Positions 1 to 9,237 are shown, counted from the first letter of the stretch. The stretch: 64,000 nucleotides of DNA from Pseudomonas asuensis (GCF_014646755.1 NZ_BMNW01000003.1:513352-577351), one strand, 5' to 3'. Translations and numbers: made by a program. Notes: a model not told the origin generated them from the letters alone.

Positions 1-798
1 GGCGCGTTCCATGACATCGAGGTCAATGCAAGCCCCATTCTGGCCGCAGAAACGCTACGCCGCACGTTGTGGAATGTGGCTTACGGGGCGCTGGTAACAT
101 CAGCCACCTTGACCGCGCTAGGAACGTTTGATCGTTTTCGGATGCGTGCAGGTCTGCCGCAAAGCGCTACCACTGCCATTGTGCCCAGCCCCTTCAAGTA
201 TGCTGAGGCAGGACTGCTGCGTGTACCCAACCTGCAAGCGGACCCAAGAGATTCTGCCGCTCACACGGCTGCTATCGTGCGAGAGCTGCCTGATATGCTG
301 GAGGGCGCCAAGGGCGCGCTGGTGCTGTTCTCTTCCCGGCGGCAGATGCAGGATGTCTTCGATGGGTTAGAGCGCGAATGGCGCCGTCGGGTCCTGATCC
401 AAGGCAATCTGTCCAAACAGGAAACCTTGAACAAACACCGCTCTCGTGTAGACGGTGGCGAGCCCAGTGTACTGTTTGGCTTGGCCAGTTTTGCCGAAGG
501 GGTCGATCTGCCGGGGGCTTACTGTGAGCACGTCGTGATTGCCAAGATTCCCTTTGCCGTACCGGATGATCCTGTTGAGGCTGCCCTGGCCGAGTGGATT
601 GAAGCCCGCGGCGGTAATCCATTCATGGAGATCGCCGTGCCTGATGCTTCGCTGCGCCTGATTCAGGCCTGCGGGCGTCTACTGCGGACCGAGTCAGACA
701 GCGGCACAATCAGTCTGCTGGACCGCCGCGTAGTTACGCAGCGCTATGGAAAGGCCATCTTGAGTACCTTGCCGCCATTTCGTTTGGAAGTGCAGTAG
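1..798 (+). CDS. dinG: ATP-dependent DNA helicase DinG, C-terminal part (5' end outside window)
   Basis: The reading frame is open from base 1, so only the C-terminal part (about 265 residues) of a larger protein is present. It looks like helicase domain 2 of a DinG/XPD-type superfamily 2 helicase. It has the ALVLFSSRRQM segment, then FAEGVDLPG (motif V region), then the arginine-finger motif VI QACGRLLRTESDSG near the end. DinG unwinds DNA and R-loops 5'-3' in the cytoplasm and carries an Fe-S cluster in its N-terminal half, which is not visible here. The esterase gene follows 57 bases downstream, as I recall for Pseudomonas chromosomes. A YoaA-type paralogue is possible but less likely given this context. 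Confidence 0.88.
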   Translation, partial: GAFHDIEVNASPILAAETLRRTLWNVAYGALVTSATLTALGTFDRFRMRAGLPQSATTAIVPSPFKYAEAGLLRVPNLQADPRDSAAHTAAIVRELPDMLEGAKGALVLFSSRRQMQDVFDGLEREWRRRVLIQGNLSKQETLNKHRSRVDGGEPSVLFGLASFAEGVDLPGAYCEHVVIAKIPFAVPDDPVEAALAEWIEARGGNPFMEIAVPDASLRLIQACGRLLRTESDSGTISLLDRRVVTQRYGKAILSTLPPFRLEVQ

Positions 799-855
799 CT
801 GAGCCTCTCCTCATCAGTATGAGATACTCAATCCAATCACGATGAGGAGACAGTT

Positions 856-2013
856 GTGCAGACCCGAGGTTATTTCGATCTGGCCTTCGAGACAGTCAAG
901 GACCGCTTCTGTGCGTTGTTCGATGAGCCTGGGCGAGGCGTACATACCCGCGGTGCAGCCTTGTGTGTTCAGGTAGACGGCGAAACTGTCCTTGACCTCT
1001 GGGCCGGTACGGCAGACAAGGATGCGCAGAGTGCCTGGCAGACCGACACGGTATTGAATCTGTTTTCCTGTACCAAGGCATTTACCGCCGTGGCTGCCAT
1101 GCAGCTGGTTCAGGAAGGCAAGCTTGAGTTGGATAGGCCTGTACAGCACTACTGGCCGGAATTCGCTGCAGCAGGCAAGGGTGCTATTACCGTGCGGCAG
1201 TTACTCTGCCATCAGGCAGGACTTCCTGCGCTGCATGCCCCATTACCTGCTAATGCCCTCTACGAATGGGACACCATGACGGCTGCCTTGGCGGCAGAGA
1301 CGCCCTGGTGGGTGCCGGGCGAGACACATGGCTATTCACCTATGACCTATGGCTGGCTAATAGGTGAGCTAATCCGCCGTATTGATGGCCGCTCGCCAGG
1401 AGAGGCTATTGTTTCCCGAACAGCCAAACCGCTTGATCTGGATTTTTATATTGGCCTGCCGGAAAGCGAAGAATATCGAGTTGCCCATATCGCTCGAGGC
1501 AAGGGTGATATGGGGGATGCAGCTGCCCAACGGCTTCTGAAAGCTACTATGACAGACCCGCAGGCCCTGAGCACTCGTGCGTTTGCCAATCCGCCGGGTA
1601 TTCTCACCAGCACCAATAAACCAGAGTGGCGCCGTTTCGAGCAGCCAGCGGCCAACGGACATGGTAATGCGCGTTCACTGGCAGGATTTTATACAGGATT
1701 GCTCAATGGCCGTTTATTGGACCAGGGACTCCTACAACAAATGCTCAAGGAACACAGCCGAGGTGATGACAGGACGTTGATGACTTCGACACGTTTTGGT
1801 CTGGGATTCATGCTGGATCAGCCTGAGCACGTTAATGCTACTTACGGACTGGGTGCGCAAGCGTTTGGTCATCCTGGTGCTGGCGGATCAATCGGATTCG
1901 CTGATCCTGAGCGAAAGGTGGCGTTTGGTTTTGCCACCAATACATTAGGTCCTTATATTCTCATGGACCCACGGGCGCAGCAGCTGGCGGAAGCCGTAGG
2001 GCAGTGCCTTTGA
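856..2013 (+). CDS. Beta-lactamase-family serine hydrolase / carboxylesterase (EstB-like)
   Basis: This 385-residue protein has the class C beta-lactamase/penicillin-binding fold (PF00144 type). The nucleophile motif SxxK is S71-C-T-K74 in LFSCTKAF, and the YxN-equivalent motif is Y160-S-P. A glycine-rich stretch near residue 335 (GHPGAGGS) takes the place of the KTG box. Such proteins usually act as esterases of the EstB group on short-chain esters rather than as antibiotic-resistance beta-lactamases. There is no signal peptide, so it is probably cytoplasmic. The start is GTG, chosen because GAGGAG lies six bases upstream. The true substrate cannot be told from sequence. Confidence 0.85.
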   Translation: MQTRGYFDLAFETVKDRFCALFDEPGRGVHTRGAALCVQVDGETVLDLWAGTADKDAQSAWQTDTVLNLFSCTKAFTAVAAMQLVQEGKLELDRPVQHYWPEFAAAGKGAITVRQLLCHQAGLPALHAPLPANALYEWDTMTAALAAETPWWVPGETHGYSPMTYGWLIGELIRRIDGRSPGEAIVSRTAKPLDLDFYIGLPESEEYRVAHIARGKGDMGDAAAQRLLKATMTDPQALSTRAFANPPGILTSTNKPEWRRFEQPAANGHGNARSLAGFYTGLLNGRLLDQGLLQQMLKEHSRGDDRTLMTSTRFGLGFMLDQPEHVNATYGLGAQAFGHPGAGGSIGFADPERKVAFGFATNTLGPYILMDPRAQQLAEAVGQCL

Positions 2014-2078
2014 TAAGAGCGCGAACCGAAGTGGCCGGCATGGAGCTAAAGGCCACTTGGTTATTTCAACTCAAATCA

Positions 2079-2936
2079 TCAGTCATTAACGGCTTTTAAG
2101 GCAGGGGCCGCTGGCGCAAGGTCCGCCTGGGTTTTGTGCAGCGCTAACTCCAGGTCAGCTGTCACCTGTGCAGGCGCGGGGCGATACGCCAGGAAATAAG
2201 CCAGCCCTACAAAACCGGCACCGCCCACAGCATTGCCCAGGAACACGGCTACCAGATTGGGCAGGCACTGCGCCCATGTAGCCTGGCCTGCAAAAATAGC
2301 AGCCGGAATAATGAACATATTGGCAACAACGTGTTGAAAACCGATGGCAACAAACGCCATGACAGGAAACCACATGCCAACAACCTTACCCACAACATCC
2401 TTGCTGGCAAAAGCGATCCAGACGCCCAGGCAAACGAGCCAGTTGCAGCCGACACCGGAAACAAACGCGTGAAAGAAGTCTGCATTGATCTTCGCATGCG
2501 CAATGGCAACAGTTTTATCCAGAAAAACGCCTTCGGTCAGGCCCAGTACATGGCCAAAGAAATAGGCTACGGCAACGCTGCCAATGAGGTTGGCGAAAGT
2601 AACCCAGACCCAGTTGCGAATCACTCCAGCTGTACGGATAGCACCTGCGAAACGTGCCATTGGCAATAGCAGCATATTACCCGTCAGCAGCTCACCGCCT
2701 GCCAACACCGTCATGATCAGACCGACCGGGAAAACGGCCGCGCCGATGAACCCCGCAAACGTGCCCCATTCAGCAGGCATGGTGCCAATCACATGAATAT
2801 CGAGAAGAAAACCAGTAGCAATAAAAGCGCCGGCCATAACGCCAAGGATGAGCAGGGTAAAGACAGAAAGCCTATTTTTGGCAATACCAGCCTGTATCGC
2901 CAGTGTTGCGATTTCTTTAGGTGTATTTATAGACAT
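2079..2936 (-). CDS. Formate/nitrite transporter (FNT) family channel
   Basis: This is an integral inner-membrane protein of about 285 residues with the six-helix FNT/FocA/NirC pattern. Visible family segments are LAGGELLTGNMLLLP (the discontinuous helix 2 region), NLIGSVAVAYFFGH, GVGCNWLVCLGVW, and FQHVVANMFIIPAAIF with the conserved pore histidine and asparagine. These channels move formate, nitrite or hydrosulfide. The ATG at 2936 was chosen because the protein then begins MSINTPKEIATLAIQAG, as FNT proteins normally do. An in-frame TTG at 2999 would add an unlikely 21-residue extension. Neither start has a clear ribosome site. It sits alone, opposite in direction to both neighbours, with no nitrite reductase or formate lyase gene nearby, so the substrate is open. 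Confidence 0.9.
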   Translation of the reverse strand: MSINTPKEIATLAIQAGIAKNRLSVFTLLILGVMAGAFIATGFLLDIHVIGTMPAEWGTFAGFIGAAVFPVGLIMTVLAGGELLTGNMLLLPMARFAGAIRTAGVIRNWVWVTFANLIGSVAVAYFFGHVLGLTEGVFLDKTVAIAHAKINADFFHAFVSGVGCNWLVCLGVWIAFASKDVVGKVVGMWFPVMAFVAIGFQHVVANMFIIPAAIFAGQATWAQCLPNLVAVFLGNAVGGAGFVGLAYFLAYRPAPAQVTADLELALHKTQADLAPAAPALKAVND

Positions 2937-3229
2937 AAGTGTACGCAAGGGAGGACAAATTGACGCGCCCAGCGTAGTGATGGCCAGTGCTAATTTCAAT
3001 AGCTTGCTATCTATCGTTTGATAAGCCCTGTCTATGACGTGTTACTCTTACCGATCTCGCCTAAACCGACCCTATGTCTTGTCTTTTGCTTAACCGCCTG
3101 TCGGTTGATACAAAAGGACAACGTAGAACTCTTGCGAAATAGTCAGTTAAAGACACAATCTAAGAAACCACTTTAACTTCGCCTGTCGGTGCCGATTCGG
3201 CGGGCTTGCGCCTGATGGGATAAAAACGC

Positions 3230-3946
3230 ATGAAGCTGCTCAAGACTACTACTGTCGTTCTCTGCATGAGCGTTTCCGCTTGCAGTTATTTTCACAAGGA
3301 AAGCGATGTTACTGCTGCCAAGGAACCGGTTCCTCTGGCAAAGACAAAGGTAGAATCGCAAAGCAATGTCGACGCCCAGGCGAAAACAGAGGACGGTCAT
3401 TGGTGGTGGCCGTTCGGAAAAGGCGACAAGACTGTAACCGAGGCAAAGGTTCAAGCGAAAGTCCCGGAAATTACAGTCAGCAAAGAGTGGCTTGATCAGC
3501 ACGAAAAAACGATTCGTGAAGCCATTTCTGGTAGCAAGATGCAAATGGAGCGTCGGGAGGACGGCCTGGTACTGATTGCCAACGTAGATGATTCCTTCAA
3601 CCCAGATCGCGCTGAGATGCTTCTTCCTTCCATGCTGGGCCCGTTAGGGCGTACGGCCAAGCTGGTCAGCAAGGATGATGAGAGCGCTGTTATTGTGCTT
3701 GGCCATACCGATAGTACCGGCACCAAGCCTATCAATGATCAGCTCAGTTTAGGGCGTGCGAAGGCAGTCGCCTCCATTTTCCGTTTGAGCGGCCTCGGCG
3801 GCAGCCGCCTTGTCGTTCGCGGCCTAAGCGATACCCAGCCGCGGGCTGCAAACGATAATGCCGAAGGGCGCGCTCAGAACCGTCGTGTCGAAGTTCTGAT
3901 CCAGCCACGTACGGTTGTGCTGGCCTCTCTGCAAAGCCAGCGCTGA
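3230..3946 (+). CDS. OmpA-family outer-membrane lipoprotein
   Basis: This 238-residue protein has an N-terminal lipoprotein signal ending in a VSAC lipobox, with Cys18 as the lipidated residue. A linker of about 80 residues follows, rich in Lys, Glu and Ala, and then a C-terminal OmpA-like peptidoglycan-binding domain (about 110-225). That domain shows LGHTDSTGT with the peptidoglycan-contacting Asp161, LSLGRAKAV with the conserved Arg, and AEGRAQNRRVEV. It probably tethers the outer membrane to murein. A Trp-rich patch (HWWWPFGKG, near 57-65) in the linker is unusual. pdxH follows after a stem-loop, as I recall for Pseudomonas. Confidence 0.88.
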   Translation: MKLLKTTTVVLCMSVSACSYFHKESDVTAAKEPVPLAKTKVESQSNVDAQAKTEDGHWWWPFGKGDKTVTEAKVQAKVPEITVSKEWLDQHEKTIREAISGSKMQMERREDGLVLIANVDDSFNPDRAEMLLPSMLGPLGRTAKLVSKDDESAVIVLGHTDSTGTKPINDQLSLGRAKAVASIFRLSGLGGSRLVVRGLSDTQPRAANDNAEGRAQNRRVEVLIQPRTVVLASLQSQR

Positions 3947-3955
3947 GTCATTAAA

Positions 3956-3983
3956 GCATCCGAAACCCGAAAGTTTCGGATGC
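3956..3983 (+). terminator. Perfect 11-bp stem-loop after the OmpA lipoprotein gene
   Basis: Arm GCATCCGAAAC (3956-3966), loop of six bases, complementary arm GTTTCGGATGC (3973-3983). It begins nine bases after the stop codon. No T-run follows, so it may act as a weak terminator or a 3'-end stabiliser. Confidence 0.55.
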
Positions 3984-4069
3984 TAACTCGCCATATACCC
4001 GGCATGGGTCATGCAACCTGGCGCCTGACTGGGTAAGCTGTAAGTTCCATTCCCAATCAGGAGCTTGCC

Positions 4070-4717
4070 ATGACCCAGACGCTGGCTGACATGCGTCGTG
4101 ATTACACCCGCGACGGACTAACCGAAGCGCAGGCCCCGGCCGAACCATTTGCGTTGTTCGGTCAGTGGTTTGAGGACGCCGTTAAAACCGAGCAACCCCC
4201 GGTAGAGGCCAATGCCATGGTGCTGGCGACTGTCGATGCCGGGCAACAGCCACATTGCCGTGTGCTCCTGCTCAAGGGTGTCGATGCCAGGGGCTTTGTG
4301 TTCTACACCAATTATGACAGCGCCAAAGGACAGCAACTCGTCGAGCAGCCCAAGGCCGCAATGACCTTTTTCTGGCCCACATTAGAGCGTCAGGTACGGA
4401 TTGAAGGCGTAGTCGAGCGCGTAAGTTCTGAGGAGTCCGACGCCTACTACCGCGTCCGGCCACTGGGAAGTCGATTGGGCGCCTGGGCTTCACCGCAAAG
4501 CCAGGCGATTGATGGACGGGAAGCACTCGAGGCGAGAGTAGCTGAGGTCCAGGCACGCTTTGCCCATGAAGAGCCACCGCGCCCACCACACTGGGGGGGA
4601 TACCGGCTGGTTCCTGAGCGGATTGAATTCTGGCAGGGCCGCTCCAGCCGCTTGCATGATCGGCTTGACTACCGTCGTGAAGGAGAGGGCTGGAAACGCC
4701 AGCGTCTGGCTCCATAA
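4070..4717 (+). CDS. pdxH: Pyridoxamine/pyridoxine 5'-phosphate oxidase
   Basis: This 215-residue cytoplasmic FMN enzyme makes pyridoxal 5'-phosphate from PNP or PMP with oxygen, the last step of vitamin B6 synthesis and salvage. The length matches the family. It starts [17 protein letters not shown], typical of PdxH. The FMN-binding signature RVLLLKG is at 64-70, [10 protein letters not shown] is at 78-87, and the C-terminal dimerisation/PLP segment reads [17 protein letters not shown] followed by SRLHDR. The start has AGGAG eight to twelve bases upstream. Several PLP enzymes encoded in this window (AruC, LtaE, MetZ, the ACC-deaminase-like protein) would use its product. Confidence 0.97.
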   Translation: MTQTLADMRRDYTRDGLTEAQAPAEPFALFGQWFEDAVKTEQPPVEANAMVLATVDAGQQPHCRVLLLKGVDARGFVFYTNYDSAKGQQLVEQPKAAMTFFWPTLERQVRIEGVVERVSSEESDAYYRVRPLGSRLGAWASPQSQAIDGREALEARVAEVQARFAHEEPPRPPHWGGYRLVPERIEFWQGRSSRLHDRLDYRREGEGWKRQRLAP

Positions 4718-4746
4718 ACCGCTGCTCCGATCAGGAAGGGATTGCC

Positions 4747-5850
4747 GTGATTGAACTTGATTCAACCCTTGCGCAACACATCGTGGATCGCTCCATGGCA
4801 ATCCTTCCCTATAACATCAATGTGATGGATGCCCAGGGTATGATTATCGGTAGCGGTGATCCGCTGCGATTGCATACCCGCCATGAAGGTGCCCAACTCG
4901 TACTGGCCAACAGTCGAGTCGTCGAGATCGATGAGCAGGCAGCCTCCTGTCTGCGTGGGGTGAGGCCCGGCGTGAATGTGCCATTGCTCTATGCCGAACG
5001 GCTAATTGGGGTGCTTGGTATCACGGGTACGCCAGAGGTTGTCAGACCGTATGCCGAACTGGTTCGGATGGCTGCTGAAATGCTGGTGGAACAGCGGCAG
5101 TCCCATATGGAGCGCCATTGGCAGCGGCATCGGCTGGATAATTGGATCGGACAGTTACTAGACCCTTCGGTAGGCCTGAATACGCTCTCTGTAGAGGCTG
5201 AACGACAGCAGGTGCCACTAAGTTGGCCGCGTCAGGTGTGTTTCATCGAGTTGGATGAAGCCTCTGACTCCAGATCGGCCAAGGCACTCAGCGCCATGCT
5301 ATCGGCTAATCTGGAAAGTTTCTGTGCCCCGGTTGGTATGCAGGAATGGTTCTGGTGCCGTCCGTTCGGGCGCCCCCATGAAGAGCAGGCCTGGCTTGAT
5401 CAGGCAAAGGCCAAGGGGCTAAACGTACTGCGTTTTACAGCGTCCGGCCCGCTGGAGTGTTTGGCTGATCTGCGAGAGGCCTGCCAGTCGCTGCGCCTGT
5501 TGCAAGCTTATGCCCGGGCCTGCTTGCCTACCGTGCGCTTGCTTAAACTGGATGAGCACCGCCTTACAGCTCTGCTCTATAGCCAAAGGCAAAGCTGGCT
5601 TCTCCAGGGCTGGCTCGAACCGCTTAAACGGCTGTTTGCACAAGATGAAAATGGCGTTTTGCGAGGGACCTTGCAGGCTTGGTGCGAGCATCACGGACAG
5701 GCTTCGGCTTGTGCCGCCTCCTTAAATATCCATCGAAACACTCTACGTTATCGCCTTGAACGCATCTGTGAGTTGACTGGCCTTAGTCACGATATGCTGG
5801 GGCAGTGGTTGTATCTATCGCTGGGAATCAGTCTTTTAGACTGCACCTGA
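4747..5850 (+). CDS. cdaR: CdaR-family sugar-diacid / glycerate regulator
   Basis: This 367-residue activator has three parts: an N-terminal diacid-recognition domain (residues 1-130, opening with LDSTLAQHIVDRSMAILPYNINVMDAQG), a middle GAF-like region, and a C-terminal PucR-type helix-turn-helix (about 310-360, CAASLNIHRNTLRYRLERI). In E. coli CdaR senses glycerate and related acids and switches on glucarate, galactarate and glycerate genes. Here it lies directly upstream of a GntP-type permease and glycerate kinase on the same strand, which fits local activation of those genes. The start is GTG with AGGAAGGG upstream. Confidence 0.88.
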   Translation: MIELDSTLAQHIVDRSMAILPYNINVMDAQGMIIGSGDPLRLHTRHEGAQLVLANSRVVEIDEQAASCLRGVRPGVNVPLLYAERLIGVLGITGTPEVVRPYAELVRMAAEMLVEQRQSHMERHWQRHRLDNWIGQLLDPSVGLNTLSVEAERQQVPLSWPRQVCFIELDEASDSRSAKALSAMLSANLESFCAPVGMQEWFWCRPFGRPHEEQAWLDQAKAKGLNVLRFTASGPLECLADLREACQSLRLLQAYARACLPTVRLLKLDEHRLTALLYSQRQSWLLQGWLEPLKRLFAQDENGVLRGTLQAWCEHHGQASACAASLNIHRNTLRYRLERICELTGLSHDMLGQWLYLSLGISLLDCT

Positions 5851-5855
5851 CATTA

Positions 5856-5865
5856 TGCAATTGCA
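5856..5865. promoter_or_regulatory. Palindrome TGCAATTGCA between cdaR and the permease gene
   Basis: A perfect 10-base palindrome TGCAATTGCA just after the cdaR stop, within the 136-base gap before the permease gene. A related half (GTGCATTTG) occurs further downstream in the same gap. It could be an operator for the CdaR-type activator. I know no consensus that would confirm this. Confidence 0.3.
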
Positions 5866-5986
5866 CAAAATATAGCGGATAAATCAAGCTTTTTGCTGTG
5901 CATTTGTACCAAGCGTAATCCTTGGAAGTGATAGCACAATAAGCTCATTCACAGTTATCCGATCACAATAACAACCGGAGCCTGTC

Positions 5987-7345
5987 ATGAGCCTCGTTTT
6001 TATCCTGGTGGCGTTGATTGCCTTTATCGTCGTAACCACTACACGCTTTAAGCTTCATCCGTTCCTGGCCTTGCTCCTGGCTGCTTTTCTAGCCGGTTTT
6101 GCCTATCAAATCCCCGTTACCGATATCACTAAAACCCTTACAACAGGCTTTGGCAATATCCTGGGGTATATCGGTATTGTTATTGTGCTGGGCACTATCA
6201 TTGGTGTGATTCTGGAGCGCAGCGGCGCAGCCATTACCATGGCCGAAACCGTAATCCGCCTACTCGGTGAGCGCTTCCCAACACTAACCTTGTCCATTAT
6301 CGGCTATCTGGTCTCGATACCCGTATTCTGCGATTCCGGTTACGTCATCCTTAACTCATTGAAGAATGCCCTGGCAGCCCGGATGAAGGTCTCCTTGATC
6401 TCCATGAGTGTAGCCTTGGCGACTGGACTTTATGCCTCGCATACCTTCGTGCCACCTACACCAGGGCCGATTGCTGCAGCAGGTAACCTGGGGCTCGATG
6501 CGCGCCTGGGATTGGTTATTGGCGTTGGCCTTATCGTGTCGTTCGTAACAGCCATGGCGGGTCTTTGGTGGGCAAACCGGTTCCTGAACAAAGACATTAA
6601 ACTGGTCGATGACGGCACGCCGATACCCTCCCAGGAGGACTTCACTGCATTACGGGAAAGCTATGGTGTTCTTCCCAGTGCCTGGCAGGCATTTGCTCCT
6701 ATCTTCATTCCGATTGCACTGATCTGCCTGGGATCGGTTGCTGCTTTTCCCAGTAAGCCTTTTGGTGAAGGAGCAGTGTTGACGTTGCTGGGCTTTATTG
6801 GGCAACCCGTTCCTGCGCTCCTGGTAGGTCTGGTGCTGGCGTGTTCGTTGCTCAAGGGTGACGACAAGCGTAAGGAATTTCAGAATCATGTGGCTGAAGG
6901 CATTCTATCCGCCGCTCCTATCTTGCTTATCACCGGCGCCGGCGGGGCTTTTGGTGCGGTCTTGAAAGTAACTCCACTAGGGGATTATCTCGGGAGCACG
7001 CTCTCCGCACTGGGAATCGGTTTGTTCATGCCATTTGTAGTATCCGCTGCCCTGAAAACCGCGCAGGGTTCTACCACTGTGGCGCTGGTAACAACCTCCG
7101 CTCTGGTAGCACCGCTTCTGGGGCAGCTAGGGCTCGACAGTGAAATGGGCCGCGTATTGACTGTGATGGCTATTGGCGCGGGGGCCATGACGGTTTCTCA
7201 TGCCAACGACAGCTTCTTTTGGGTTGTAACTCAATTCAGCCGCATGAGTGTGGCTACAGCGTATCGCGCCCAGACACTCGCCACTCTGATTCAAGGGCTC
7301 GCGGGTATGGCCACGGTATGGCTACTGAGTTTGTTCCTGCTGTAA
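5987..7345 (+). CDS. GntP-family gluconate/glycerate:H+ symporter
   Basis: This 452-residue inner-membrane permease has 12 or more hydrophobic segments and the GntP-family hallmarks. The N-terminus is FKLHPFLALLLAAFLAG, then GFGNILGYIGIVIVLGTIIG, SIPVFCDSGYVIL and ASHTFVPPTPGPIAAAGNLG, with SHANDSFFWVV near the C-terminus. The family takes up gluconate or related sugar acids with protons. It sits between a CdaR-type regulator and a glycerate kinase, so D-glycerate (or a sugar diacid yielding it) is the likely substrate here. That is inference from neighbours. AACCGGAG precedes the ATG. Confidence 0.92.
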   Translation: MSLVFILVALIAFIVVTTTRFKLHPFLALLLAAFLAGFAYQIPVTDITKTLTTGFGNILGYIGIVIVLGTIIGVILERSGAAITMAETVIRLLGERFPTLTLSIIGYLVSIPVFCDSGYVILNSLKNALAARMKVSLISMSVALATGLYASHTFVPPTPGPIAAAGNLGLDARLGLVIGVGLIVSFVTAMAGLWWANRFLNKDIKLVDDGTPIPSQEDFTALRESYGVLPSAWQAFAPIFIPIALICLGSVAAFPSKPFGEGAVLTLLGFIGQPVPALLVGLVLACSLLKGDDKRKEFQNHVAEGILSAAPILLITGAGGAFGAVLKVTPLGDYLGSTLSALGIGLFMPFVVSAALKTAQGSTTVALVTTSALVAPLLGQLGLDSEMGRVLTVMAIGAGAMTVSHANDSFFWVVTQFSRMSVATAYRAQTLATLIQGLAGMATVWLLSLFLL

Positions 7346-7395
7346 CGGCCTGTCATACCTACCGAAAGGCTGGGCCGCCAGCCGGGAGAGCATTT

Positions 7396-8535
7396 ATGAA
7401 ACTCGTGATTGCACCTGATTCTTTTAAGGAAAGCTTGAGTGCGCCCGAGGTGGCTCAAGCAATTGCCGAAGGGTGGCGAGAGGTATTTCCTTCAGCTGCC
7501 ATTGAACTGAAACCTATGGCCGATGGTGGTGAAGGCACTGTTGACGCGCTGCTGGCGGCAACGGGTGGCCAGCGCCGAGAAATGACTGTGCAGGGCCCGC
7601 TGGGGCAGCCAGTGCCCGCTCATTGGGGATGGCTGGAGGACGATACGGCCGTGATCGAGATGGCGGCCGCCAGCGGTCTGCATTGGGTTCCGAAAGGGCA
7701 GCGGGACGTTAAGCGTGCCAGCAGCTATGGTACGGGTGAACTGATCAAGGCTGCGTTGGATGAAGGCGCTCGGCGAATCATCTTGGGATTGGGCGGCAGC
7801 GCTACGAATGATGGCGGCACAGGGTTGCTTAGCGCTCTGGGCGTCCAATTCCTGGATGAGCATGATCAGCCTTTGATGCCGGGCGGCGCGGCGCTGGCCA
7901 GCCTTACCAGGATTGATCTGAGCCAGCTGGATCGACGCCTTGCCACTGTTCGTATCGAGGTGGCAGCTGACGTCAACAATCCATTGTGTGGTATTCACGG
8001 CGCTTCTCATATCTTCGGCCCCCAAAAAGGAGCAACGCCTGACGATGTCGCTGTGCTTGATGCAGCGCTTGGTCACTATGCTCAGGTTGTAGCTTGCGCA
8101 CTGAGTGAGGACCACCGTAATTTTCCGGGAGCGGGAGCCGCTGGAGGGCTGGGCTTTGCTGCCAAGGCGTTTCTTAACGCGCGGTTCCGTCCGGGAATCG
8201 AGCTGGTTGCAGAGATTTTAGGGCTGGCCGAAGCAATCCGGGGCGCTGATCTGGTCATTACAGGAGAAGGGCAACTTGACCATCAAAGCCTGCATGGCAA
8301 GACACCTGTAGGCGTCGCCAAGATAGCCCGTGAGGCCGGTGTGCCGGTGGTTGCGCTGGTTGGTAGCCTGGGCGAGCGCTATCAGCAGGTCTATGACTCA
8401 GGTATCGAGGCAGCCTTCAGCCTGGCACCTGGCCCTATCACGCTTGAGCGGGCGTGCCAGACCGCCGCTCAAGAGTTGCGCGCACGCTCTACTGACCTTG
8501 CCCGCTTCTGGCGTCTGGCTCGACAGTCACGCTAG
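7396..8535 (+). CDS. glxK: Glycerate 2-kinase (GarK/GlxK type)
   Basis: This 379-residue kinase phosphorylates D-glycerate with ATP, feeding glycolysis from glyoxylate or sugar-diacid breakdown. The sequence opens MKLVIAPDSFKESLSAPEVA, the GarK/GlxK family signature. It also has MADGGEGTVDALLAATGG, LGLGGSATNDGGTGLL (glycine-rich nucleotide site) and GEGQLDHQSLHGKTP near the C-terminus. The ATG at 7396 was chosen because GGGAGAG precedes it and the protein then starts at the conserved position. The frame stays open upstream into the permease gene, but that extension has no family similarity. It is 50 bases after the permease stop, so probably co-transcribed. Confidence 0.94.
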   Translation: MKLVIAPDSFKESLSAPEVAQAIAEGWREVFPSAAIELKPMADGGEGTVDALLAATGGQRREMTVQGPLGQPVPAHWGWLEDDTAVIEMAAASGLHWVPKGQRDVKRASSYGTGELIKAALDEGARRIILGLGGSATNDGGTGLLSALGVQFLDEHDQPLMPGGAALASLTRIDLSQLDRRLATVRIEVAADVNNPLCGIHGASHIFGPQKGATPDDVAVLDAALGHYAQVVACALSEDHRNFPGAGAAGGLGFAAKAFLNARFRPGIELVAEILGLAEAIRGADLVITGEGQLDHQSLHGKTPVGVAKIAREAGVPVVALVGSLGERYQQVYDSGIEAAFSLAPGPITLERACQTAAQELRARSTDLARFWRLARQSR

Positions 8536-8729
8536 CCCTACGTGGGTTGAATCTCTCGACTTCAGGCAAAATAAGCGAAGCGTATGAACAAAAGCTGTCT
8601 GCGATTCAAGATTTGACCGTTTGCCGTAGAGCAGTGTGAGAGCATGATAAAAGCTGAACATTCCTGTAAGGCGGAGGGTCCACCATAGGGTTCCGCCGAG
8701 AACAGCCCTGTAGGAACTGGAGTTGAACG

Positions 8730-9203
8730 ATGAATAAAGCCACTCAAATCATTACTGCACTGACTGCCTCTGTACTGCTGGCAGGGTGCGTGTCCAGCCA
8801 GACCGGTGACGTGTATTCACGTGATGAAGCCCGTCAGGTACAGACTGTACGCATGGGTACCATTACGGCCCTGCGTCCCGTCAAGATTGAAGGAACCAAA
8901 ACGCCCATTGGCGCAGGTGCCGGTGCTGCAGTAGGCGGTATCGCCGGCAGTGGCGTGGGCGGTGGGCGGGGTAGTTATGTAGCCGCCATCGTAGGTGCTG
9001 TCGCTGGCGGTCTGCTTGGCGCAGCTACCGAAGAAGGCTTCACCCGTGCCAACGGTGTAGAGGTTACGGTGCGTGAAGACGACGGCAGCACACGGGCCTA
9101 TGTACAGGAAGTAAGCAAGGGTGAAGTATTCCGTGTAGGCGAGCGTGTCCGCATCGTGACAGTTAACGGCACTAGCCGTGTAGCGCCTAACGTGACCCAG
9201 TAA
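8730..9203 (+). CDS. SlyB-like glycine-zipper outer-membrane lipoprotein
   Basis: This 157-residue lipoprotein has a lipobox LLAGC (Cys20). A glycine-zipper segment follows (about 70-110: IGAGAGAAVGGIAGSGVGGG and AAIVGAVAGGLLGAA) that can form membrane-embedded helical hairpins, then a C-terminal beta-rich part with VTVREDDGSTRAYVQE. This matches the SlyB/Pcp/OsmB-like lipoproteins of Gram-negative outer membranes, which are often controlled by PhoPQ and magnesium. GGAG lies upstream of the ATG and a strong terminator follows, so it looks monocistronic. Confidence 0.88.
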   Translation: MNKATQIITALTASVLLAGCVSSQTGDVYSRDEARQVQTVRMGTITALRPVKIEGTKTPIGAGAGAAVGGIAGSGVGGGRGSYVAAIVGAVAGGLLGAATEEGFTRANGVEVTVREDDGSTRAYVQEVSKGEVFRVGERVRIVTVNGTSRVAPNVTQ

Positions 9204-9207
9204 GATC

Positions 9208-9237
9208 AATGGCCGCAGACGCATGTCTGCGGCCATT
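9208..9237 (+). terminator. Rho-independent-type terminator after the SlyB-like gene
   Basis: A 13-bp perfect stem (AATGGCCGCAGAC, loop GCAT, GTCTGCGGCCATT) starting five bases after the stop codon. It is followed by ATTTGG, a weak T-tract. The arms are symmetric enough to work in both directions. Confidence 0.8.

Noticed and set aside
856..2013. Antibiotic-resistance beta-lactamase
   Set aside because: There is no signal peptide, and the YxN and KTG boxes differ from those of true class C enzymes; an esterase role fits better.
3101..3115. TTGAT half of an Anr/FNR box upstream of the FNT gene
   Set aside because: Only a half-site (TTGATACAAAAGG); the ATCAA partner is missing, so anaerobic control is not supported.
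8670..8697. GGCGGA/TCCGCC hairpin before the SlyB-like gene
   Set aside because: Only six paired bases around a 16-base loop and no T-run; too weak to call a terminator or leader element.
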